Below, piece by piece: positions 58,349 through 64,000 of a DNA stretch of 64,000 nucleotides (positions within the stretch are counted from its first letter, which is position 1; each line of letters opens with the position of its first letter). The position numbers and the translations under genes are program-made. A model generated the notes under the pieces. The model made no database searches and was not told the origin of the DNA. It worked only from the letters and a program-made list of their open reading frames with translations. Origin of the DNA: an uncultured Oscillospiraceae bacterium (lineage in GTDB: Bacteria; Bacillota; Clostridia; Oscillospirales; Oscillospiraceae); assembly GCA_910587505.1 (NCBI GenBank), contig CAJULD010000003.1, positions 1 to 64,000 on the forward strand, read 5' to 3'.

Positions 58349-59751
58349 GGCCGCCCTCCTCTCAGCTCCACAGTGACGCAGGCCCCGCGGGGCGCGTCGG
58401 TACGGTTTTCAAAGCGGATGGACCCGCCGTGGCAGGCAGCCACCTCCTGACACAGGGCCAACCCCAGACCGAAGCCCCCCTGCTTCCGGGACCGGGCCTT
58501 GTCCACCCGGTAGAAGGCCTCTGTCAGATGCTCCAGTGACGCCTCCGGGATGCCCCGGCCGTTGTCCAGCACCTGGATGCGGCAGCCGTCCGGGAGCATT
58601 TCCTGCCGGAAGATGATCTCGCCGCCCTCCCGGGGAATGGCCTTCTGGGCGTTGTCCGCCAGATTCAGCAGCAGCGACCAGACCAGGTCCGGCTCCAGCA
58701 GGCACGTCCCCGGCTGGCAGACGCAGGCCACCGCAATCTCCCGCTGGGCCATCAGGGGCCGGAGCCGGTCTGTGAATTCGCTCACCAGGGTCGCCGGGCT
58801 GACCTGCGTGAAAGGCAGGTCCCGCTCCTTCACCACCAGCAGCTCCAGCAGCTTTTTCGACAGATTGGACAGCCTCTTCCCCTCGGAGTAGAGGTAGTCG
58901 GTGGCCTCCGCCTGCTCGGCGGGGGTCAGCGTTCCGCTGCGCAGGAGGTCGGCGTAACCGATCAGGCTGGTCATGGGGGTTTTCATCTCGTGGGCGAAGC
59001 TGCCCACGAAGAGCTCCTGCCGCTCCATGGCCTGATGAAGCGCCGACACGGTCTTCTCCATCTGCTCCGCCATGACGTTGAAATCAAGGGAGACGGCGGC
59101 GATCTCGTCCTCGCTCCGGATGGGTACGCGGCTGGAAAACCGGCCGGAGGCAATGGCGCGGGAGGCCCGCGACAGCCCCGTCAGCGGGGCGGTCAGCAGC
59201 CGGGACATGGTATAGCACACCAAGGAGCACACCGCCGCCATCACGCCGAACACCCGCAGATAGGTTCGCAGCTGACTCTGCCGCATGGCGTAGAGGGCGG
59301 AGACGTCGTGGGTGGTGTGCAGGAACAGGGTCTCCCCGTTGGTCTTCACCGCGCCGGACAGGACCAGCCATTGTCTGCCGGTTTCCGGCGTGAACAGGCG
59401 GATCAGACAGGCGTCCGGCGGCGGCTCCTCCTCCAGCAGGCGCTCCAGAGAGGGCCCCGATTCGTAGAGGATGTCCGTCTCCGTGGCCAGGCACAGCGCC
59501 GGCCAGGCGGAGCCGTTCTGCCCGCAAAGCTGCTCCATGGTCCGGGTAATGGCCCCGGCGTCCAGATAGGGGTCCAGGCCGTTGACGATCTGCAATGCGC
59601 TCCAGGCCATGCGGTAGGAGGCAAAAGCCGCGTCCTTCTCCCGCTCCATCGCGTCCCGGAAGAACCCGGAGATCAGCAGGCTGCCCCCAATCCCGAAGAG
59701 CAGCGACAGCGTCGCCAGCATCCACAGGGTCATTTTCACCCGGAATTTCAT
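58345..59751 (-). CDS. Sensor histidine kinase (HAMP-HisKA-HATPase)
   Basis: 468 aa. Two membrane helices (about 8-30 and 165-185) enclose an extracellular sensor, then HAMP, HisKA with the phospho-acceptor His in SFAHEMKTPM, and HATPase with NLADNAQKA and GRGIPEASLEHL. The response regulator precedes it by three bases and an unknown anchored protein follows with overlap. The signal is unknown; a cell-envelope role is plausible from the nearby carboxypeptidase. Confidence 0.93.
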   Translation of the reverse strand: MKFRVKMTLWMLATLSLLFGIGGSLLISGFFRDAMEREKDAAFASYRMAWSALQIVNGLDPYLDAGAITRTMEQLCGQNGSAWPALCLATETDILYESGPSLERLLEEEPPPDACLIRLFTPETGRQWLVLSGAVKTNGETLFLHTTHDVSALYAMRQSQLRTYLRVFGVMAAVCSLVCYTMSRLLTAPLTGLSRASRAIASGRFSSRVPIRSEDEIAAVSLDFNVMAEQMEKTVSALHQAMERQELFVGSFAHEMKTPMTSLIGYADLLRSGTLTPAEQAEATDYLYSEGKRLSNLSKKLLELLVVKERDLPFTQVSPATLVSEFTDRLRPLMAQREIAVACVCQPGTCLLEPDLVWSLLLNLADNAQKAIPREGGEIIFRQEMLPDGCRIQVLDNGRGIPEASLEHLTEAFYRVDKARSRKQGGFGLGLALCQEVAACHGGSIRFENRTDAPRGACVTVELRGGRP

Positions 59752-59754
59752 ACC

Positions 59755-60414
59755 CTAGTCCACCTCCAGGCGGTAGCCCACCCTGTTCACCGCCCGCAGC
59801 TTCGTCTCCCAGCCCACCTTCTTCCGCAGCCTTTGGACGTGGAGGTCCACGGCCTTGCTGCCGAAGGGATAGTCGCCGCCCCAGACCCGCTCGTAGATGG
59901 TCTCCCGGTACATGGCCCGGCGGGGATTCCGGGCGAAGAGCAGCAGCAGATCATATTCCGTCTTGGTCAGATTGATCTCCTCTCCGTCCCGCCACACCCG
60001 CATGGAGGCGGTATCGATCTTCACGCCGCCGGTCTCCAGCACCATATCGCACTTCCTGTACCGGCGCAGCACCACGTCGATCCGGGCCAGCAGCTCCACG
60101 GTGTCGAAGGGCTTGACGATGTAGTCCTCCGCCCCCAGGCGCAGCCCCTTCACCCGGTCCGGCACTGCTCCCTTCGCGGTGAGAAAGATGACCGGGATCT
60201 CCAGCGGGCGGATATACTCCATCAGCTCGAAGCCGTCCACCTCCGGCAGCATGACGTCCAGGAGGATCAGGTCATAGGCGGCCTCCCGCTCCAGCAGGTC
60301 CGCGGCTTCCCCGCCGTCATGGGCGCAGGTACACTGGAACCCCTCTTTGGTCAGGCTGAGGCGAATGAGATTGGAAATGGGTTTTTCATCTTCGACGATC
60401 AGGACGCGGATCAC
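59755..60414 (-). CDS. OmpR/PhoB-family response regulator
   Basis: 219 aa. Receiver with EDE acidic pocket, phospho-Asp in LILLDVMLPE and Lys in IVKPFDTVELLARI; winged helix about 125-219 with TEYDLLLLFARNP and GGDYPFGSKAVDLHVQRLRKK-like recognition region. The start is GTG 60414 after GAGGG; earlier codons in the frame lack a binding site. First gene of a three-gene operon with kinase and anchored protein. Confidence 0.92.
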   Translation of the reverse strand: MIRVLIVEDEKPISNLIRLSLTKEGFQCTCAHDGGEAADLLEREAAYDLILLDVMLPEVDGFELMEYIRPLEIPVIFLTAKGAVPDRVKGLRLGAEDYIVKPFDTVELLARIDVVLRRYRKCDMVLETGGVKIDTASMRVWRDGEEINLTKTEYDLLLLFARNPRRAMYRETIYERVWGGDYPFGSKAVDLHVQRLRKKVGWETKLRAVNRVGYRLEVD

Positions 60415-60599
60415 GGCAGGAACCCTCTTTCGCGATAACGTTGGGAACAGGCTACATCGTTCCGGCATCAAAACGGCAACAAACAGTTATTATATTTTAC
60501 TACATCCCGTTCTAATGTGCAACTCTCCCGTTATGCTCACTGCGATTCGGCAACGCCGGGGCGGAGGCATCAGAAAGCAGCAGGCGGAGAAGAAAACTC

Positions 60600-60628
60600 T
60601 TTTCAAATCCGCGCCGCTGTAGTATACT
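60600..60628 (+). promoter_or_regulatory. Promoter of the zinc-ribbon gene
   Basis: TTTTCA (60600-60605), 17-bp spacer, TATACT (60623-60628). The -10 is good, the -35 weak. Confidence 0.6.
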
Positions 60629-60670
60629 GTAAACAGAAACATCATTTATGCGGAGAGGGAGGAAAAGCCT

Positions 60671-61072
60671 GTGCGCCAGATTGTGTGTGAGGACTGCGGA
60701 AAGCGGTATGATTACGGTAAGGATGAATTCTGTCCCCGCTGCGGGGCATTCAATCCGCCGGTGAAAATCTGGGGGATGGACGCCCAGGGAAACGTGGTCC
60801 GGGTGGATGGCGTGAACGAGAACAGCCACGCCGGGTCCTTCGTCCACAGCGAGGTACATAAGGAAAAGCGGGTCCGGCAGGCCAGGGGGATGGACTGGGG
60901 CGGAAAGAAAAAGCAGGTCCCGCCGCCCCGCCCGGCTGCCCGGCCGCAGAGTCAGGGCCGGACACAGAGCAAAAACAGCGCCAAGCCCGGTATGTCAATA
61001 ATTTTCTGGATCGTGGCCACGATCATTTTGGTAAATATGCTGCTCCCCTTCCTGATGGCTTTGTTTGATTAA
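60671..61072 (+). CDS. Zinc-ribbon, tail-anchored membrane protein, 133 aa
   Basis: Starts at GTG 60671 after GGGAGGAAAAG. N-terminal zinc ribbon (C-x2-C near residue 6 and C-x2-C near residue 21), a basic, Pro/Gln-rich middle and a single C-terminal membrane helix (about 108-130). This is a tail-anchored layout with the ribbon in the cytoplasm. Function unknown. Confidence 0.8.
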   Translation: MRQIVCEDCGKRYDYGKDEFCPRCGAFNPPVKIWGMDAQGNVVRVDGVNENSHAGSFVHSEVHKEKRVRQARGMDWGGKKKQVPPPRPAARPQSQGRTQSKNSAKPGMSIIFWIVATIILVNMLLPFLMALFD

Positions 61073-61077
61073 AAAAG

Positions 61078-61107
61078 GAACTGCCGCTTTTTCCGGAGCG
61101 GCAGTTC
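61078..61107. terminator. Hairpin after the zinc-ribbon gene
   Basis: Eleven-bp stem GAACTGCCGCT / AGCGGCAGTTC, loop TTTTCCGG. The T-run is better on the minus strand (CTTTTTTAATC); on the plus strand it is weak. Confidence 0.65.
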
Positions 61108-61171
61108 TCTGCGTATTTTCCGCTTTTCCGGATATACTATGGCCAAGTATGCGGGAAAAGAGGGAAAAAAC

Positions 61172-61951
61172 ATGAAAAGAATTCTTCACCTGCTTCTGGC
61201 AGGTGCATTTCTTATACCGGCGGCGGCCTGCGCCCAGCCCGTGGAGCCGGTCCGCGCCGCCGGTCCGGCGGAGATTCCCATGGAAATTCTGGGGGAGCTG
61301 GACGAGGAGACCCTGACCGATCTGGTGGAGGAGCCTGCGTATGTGGCGCTGACCTTTGACGATGGGCCCCGCGCGGATACCACGGCAAGGCTGCTGGACG
61401 GCCTGCTGGAGCGGGGTGCGGCGGCCACCTTCTTTGTCATCGGGGAACAGATTCCGGGAAACGAGGCCCTGCTCCAGCGGATGAAGGCGGAGGGACACCA
61501 GATCGGCAACCACACCTACTCCCACGTCCGGCTGCTGAAAGCGGACAAGGATTCTGTGGTGGAGGAGGTCCACAAGACGGAAACCCTCCTTCGGGAGGCA
61601 GTGGACGAGGGGGACTTCTGGCTGCGGCCACCCTACGGGCTGATCGGGGCCGAACGGTCCGGTCTCATCAAGACGCCCATGATTTACTGGTCCGTGGACC
61701 CTCAGGACTGGAAGCTGCTCAATAAGGACAAAGTGACCGCCGCCGTGCTGGAGGCGGTACAGCCGGGGGACATCATCCTGCTCCATGATTTCTACTCCTC
61801 CAGCGTGGATGCCGCGCTGGAGATCATCGATAAATTGCAGGCGGAGGGATACGCCTTCGTCACTGTGGAGGAACTGTTCCGCATCCAGGGCGTGGAGCCC
61901 CAGCCGGGGCTGTTGTACGCCCGCCCGGACAGGGTGCGGCCCCAGAGCTGA
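61172..61951 (+). CDS. Polysaccharide deacetylase (NodB domain)
   Basis: Extracytoplasmic deacetylase, likely acting on peptidoglycan or another N-acetylated glycan; 259 aa. A signal peptide (about 1-22, ending near AAAC) is followed by the NodB motifs: TFDDGP (catalytic and metal Asp), H-T-Y-S-H (metal His pair), RPPYG, and DIILLHD. All catalytic residues are visible. The start is ATG 61172 after GAGGG. The Cys at the cleavage region might be a lipobox. Confidence 0.9.
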   Translation: MKRILHLLLAGAFLIPAAACAQPVEPVRAAGPAEIPMEILGELDEETLTDLVEEPAYVALTFDDGPRADTTARLLDGLLERGAAATFFVIGEQIPGNEALLQRMKAEGHQIGNHTYSHVRLLKADKDSVVEEVHKTETLLREAVDEGDFWLRPPYGLIGAERSGLIKTPMIYWSVDPQDWKLLNKDKVTAAVLEAVQPGDIILLHDFYSSSVDAALEIIDKLQAEGYAFVTVEELFRIQGVEPQPGLLYARPDRVRPQS

Positions 61952-62081
61952 CTGGAGCAGCGGTTAAGAAACTGCCCGCGCCGTTCAACTGTGCCTCCAT
62001 TGCGAAAACAGGGAAACCGTGCTACGATGGACCTGAGCCCAAAAACAGGAGGGACGCCTCCGGAAAGCGGGGAGCAGGGAC

Positions 62082-63167
62082 ATGGAAATGGGAAAACGTA
62101 TCCAGCATCTGCGGCGGGAGAAAAATCTGACCCAGGAGCAGGTGGCGGCGGCGCTGGGCGTCACCGGCGCGGCGGTGAGCAAGTGGGAGACGGACGCCGC
62201 CATGCCGGACGTGGCGATGCTGTGCCCGCTGGCGCGGCTGCTGGGGACCACGGTAGACGCGCTGCTGGACTTCCGTCCGGCGCTGGAGCCCGGGGAGATC
62301 GACGCGTTGCTGGAGGAGCGGCGGAAACTCTTTGAAGAGAGACGGCTGGAGGAGGCGGCCTCGTCCTGCGAGGCGCTGCTGCGGGAGTATCCGGACGACC
62401 TGCGGCTGAAATGCGCCACAGCGGGGCTGTATGTCATGTATCTGTCCGCCTCGCCGGACAGGGAGTGGACGGAGGCGAAACTCAGGCGGGCGACGGTCCT
62501 GCTGGAGCAGAGCCGGGAGAGCGGCGCTCCGGACGTGGCGGCCAGCGCCCGGAGTATGCTGGTAAACCTCTACGTGATGCAGGAGGAGCTGGACAAGGCG
62601 CTGGCGATCCTGGAGGAGGAACCGGGGGCGGCGTTAAACGCGGAAATGGCGCGGGCCGGCATCCATCTTCGGCAGGGGAAGCTGGACGAAGCGGAGAAAG
62701 GGTACCAGACGGGGCTGTGGCTGGCCGCGCGGGATGCGGCGCTGAACCTGGTGGGGCTGCATAATGCCGCCCTTCGGCGAAAGGACCGGAAGACGGCCCT
62801 GGAGCGGCTGGAGCAGGCCATGGAGGTGGAACGGGCGCTGCATACCGGCGAGCTGGGCGGCGTGGGCGCTCTGCAGCTGCTGCGGGCGGAGGTTCTCTGC
62901 CAGGAGGGACGGTTGGACGAGGCCATGTCCGATCTGACGGACTATGTGGAAAACAGGCTGGCCTGGTGGGCGGAGCTGCGCAGGGGAGACGGAATCAGGA
63001 GCGCGTTCTATGATAAATTGAATGTTCAGGCCTCCGGCATGTCAGCGGCCTGTCTGGCCCGGAATCTTCGGATGATACTGGAGCAGGGCGGTGCGTCCGG
63101 CGCTCTGGGAGCACGGGAGGATTTCCGGGCGCTGCTGGCCCGGCTGGCAGAGCTGGAGGAGCAGTGA
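62082..63167 (+). CDS. XRE-type helix-turn-helix regulator with TPR domain
   Basis: 361 aa. N-terminal HTH_3 (about 4-62, RREKNLTQEQVAAALGVTGAAVSKWE) and a long helical TPR region (about 75-360) with repeated degenerate 34-residue units. This layout is common in Firmicute regulators that respond to peptides, but no peptide gene is near. Possible starts are ATG 62082 and ATG 62088; GGAGCAGGG precedes both. Confidence 0.85.
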   Translation: MEMGKRIQHLRREKNLTQEQVAAALGVTGAAVSKWETDAAMPDVAMLCPLARLLGTTVDALLDFRPALEPGEIDALLEERRKLFEERRLEEAASSCEALLREYPDDLRLKCATAGLYVMYLSASPDREWTEAKLRRATVLLEQSRESGAPDVAASARSMLVNLYVMQEELDKALAILEEEPGAALNAEMARAGIHLRQGKLDEAEKGYQTGLWLAARDAALNLVGLHNAALRRKDRKTALERLEQAMEVERALHTGELGGVGALQLLRAEVLCQEGRLDEAMSDLTDYVENRLAWWAELRRGDGIRSAFYDKLNVQASGMSAACLARNLRMILEQGGASGALGAREDFRALLARLAELEEQ

Positions 63168-63170
63168 AGT

Positions 63171-63200
63171 GAGGACTGCCCGCAAATGCGGGCAGTCCTC
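63171..63200 (+). terminator. Hairpin after the XRE-TPR gene
   Basis: Thirteen-bp perfect stem GAGGACTGCCCGC / GCGGGCAGTCCTC, loop AAAT, no T-run. Confidence 0.65.
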
Positions 63201-63326
63201 ACAGGCTGTTCAGATACCTTCTGACCTGCCGGCAGCTGTCAAAACAGACGGTAAGGAGCCGGCCGTGCCCTGGGGCAGGGAAACGATCCGGCGGCAAAGA
63301 ATAATTAGAAATTTTTCCTTCGCCTA

Positions 63327-63355
63327 TTGACAATCAGGTTCCTTTGCTATATAGT
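63327..63355 (+). promoter_or_regulatory. Sigma-A promoter of the GntR-ABC operon
   Basis: TTGACA (63327-63332), 17-bp spacer, TATAGT (63350-63355). Just downstream, AGTTAGTTACACAAGTAATG contains a small dyad TTAC-ACAA-GTAA that could be an operator for the GntR product. Confidence 0.9.
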
Positions 63356-63406
63356 TAGTTACACAAGTAATGAACCACTTGACCGACTAAGAAAGGAGGA
63401 GCAGGA

Positions 63407-63772
63407 TTGAATGAGCGGTTGACGGAGCAGAAATCCATCTACCTCCAGATCAGTGAGATGATCGAGACGGATATCCTGCGGGAGATTCTGCTGGAGGAGG
63501 AACAGGTGCCCAGTACCAATGAGCTGGCGAAGCTCTACACCATCAACCCGGCCACCGCCGCCAAAGGCGTGGGTCTGCTGGTGGACGAGGGCATCCTGTA
63601 CAAGAGGCGGGGCATCGGCATGTTTGTATCCAGGGGGGCCAGGGAGAAGATCCTTGCCAAGCGGAAGGCTGCGTTTGCAGAAAACCATGTGGCCCCCCTT
63701 CTGGCCGAGGCCAGAAGCCTGGGGATTTCCAGAGATGAACTACTGACTATGATAGGGGAGAGAAACATATGA
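63407..63772 (+). CDS. GntR-family (YtrA-type) transcriptional regulator
   Basis: 121 aa. Winged helix about 8-75 with VPSTNELAKLYTINPATAAK and the short C-terminal helix typical of YtrA-type repressors linked to ABC transporters. The start is TTG 63407 after AAAGGAGGAG; an ATG at 63411 is in another frame. It overlaps the following ATPase gene (ATGA), so it should control that transporter. Confidence 0.9.
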   Translation: MNERLTEQKSIYLQISEMIETDILREILLEEEQVPSTNELAKLYTINPATAAKGVGLLVDEGILYKRRGIGMFVSRGAREKILAKRKAAFAENHVAPLLAEARSLGISRDELLTMIGERNI

Positions 63773-64000
63773 GCCTGCATTGTGAGAACATTGTGAAAAC
63801 TTACGGCGGCAAGGACGTGCTGCATGACGTGACACTGGACCTCAGGCCGGGGAAGATTTACGGCCTCATCGGCCGCAACGGCGCGGGGAAAACCACCCTG
63901 CTGTCCATACTCTCCGCCCAGAATCCCGCTACCTGCGGGAGCGTCACCCTGGATGGGGACCGGGTGTGGGAGAACCGGAAAAGCCTCAGCAGGATCTGCT
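63769..64000 (+). CDS. ABC transporter ATP-binding protein, 3'-truncated by the window
   Basis: First 77 residues visible. Starts MSLHCENIVKTYGGKDVL and has Walker A GRNGAGKTTLLS near residue 40. The rest, including the signature and Walker B, lies beyond the window. Co-transcribed with the GntR regulator; probably an exporter ATPase of the YtrB type. Confidence 0.9.
   Translation, partial: MSLHCENIVKTYGGKDVLHDVTLDLRPGKIYGLIGRNGAGKTTLLSILSAQNPATCGSVTLDGDRVWENRKSLSRIC

Noticed and set aside
1..64000. tRNA or rRNA genes
   Set aside because: No T-loop GGTTCGAATC-like motif or CCA-ended cloverleaf was noticed on reading; a covariance scan would be decisive.

Overview
The window looks like a chromosomal segment of a GC-rich, spore-forming, anaerobic gut Firmicute of the Oscillospiraceae type (Flavonifractor / Lawsonibacter / Oscillibacter-like). 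The grounds are the high-GC coding style, a Csp-SleC spore germination module, a GerA/SpoVAF-like germinant protein, LytTR/GHKL signalling, two carbohydrate ABC uptake systems, 4Fe-4S redox proteins and a heme/siroheme operon. No rRNA, tRNA or CRISPR array was recognised. The species is inferred, not proven.

Layout. 1-1340: AT-richer cassette of small accessory ORFs separated by hairpins and sharing a promoter-like repeat; a repeat copy also precedes 1346-6536, a LytTR response regulator, GHKL kinase and two ABC exporters. 6675-8320: thioredoxin-like lipoprotein, 50-aa CXXC membrane protein (CD1871A type) and polyferredoxin membrane protein. 8760-9698: AraC regulator. 9663-14256: sleC divergent from two csp-type subtilases. 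14301-16832: holA, an RNase M5-like gene and an acetyltransferase. 16972-28738: ten-gene catabolic cluster on the minus strand with a divergent DeoR regulator, resembling the enigmatic E. coli sgc operon but with an ABC importer and FGGY kinase instead of a PTS. 28824-33602: ClpP/TepA-like protease, BlaR1/BlaI-like pair, rpmF and yceD. 34031-39594: glycosyltransferase, YyaL-like protein, GerA-type protein, flavodoxin-like reductase. 39761-40500: a decayed gene and gene-poor DNA. 40513-44126: yfmF/yfmH peptidase pair and lgt. 44271-49657: cbiL, precorrin-2 dehydrogenase, hemC, cobA-hemD fusion, two odd genes, hemB. 49704-56229: sugar 1-kinase, nucleotidyltransferase, PocR-AraC regulator, and ABC importer. 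56237-56572: hairpin-dense intergenic region. 56573-60414: VanY-like peptidase, unknown lipoprotein-like protein, two-component system. 60671-64000: zinc-ribbon protein, polysaccharide deacetylase, XRE-TPR regulator, GntR regulator and the start of an ABC ATPase.

How genes work together. The sgc-like cluster appears to import a sugar or sugar derivative (binding protein plus two permeases), phosphorylate it (FGGY kinase), oxidise it (zinc dehydrogenase, semialdehyde dehydrogenase) and process it with a BtpA/SgcQ protein, an OMP-decarboxylase-superfamily protein with altered catalytic motif and an M42 hydrolase, under DeoR control. The second sugar system is split on either side of a PocR-AraC regulator. 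A 70-bp promoter/operator block is present in front of both halves (51821-51890 minus, 52919-52988 plus; my ungapped count is 54/70 identical), which ties the kinase/nucleotidyltransferase pair and the importer into one regulon.

The most notable non-coding structure is an interspersed A/T-rich hairpin repeat present about six times. In three unrelated genes it supplies the last codons and the stop (Phe-Ser-stop).
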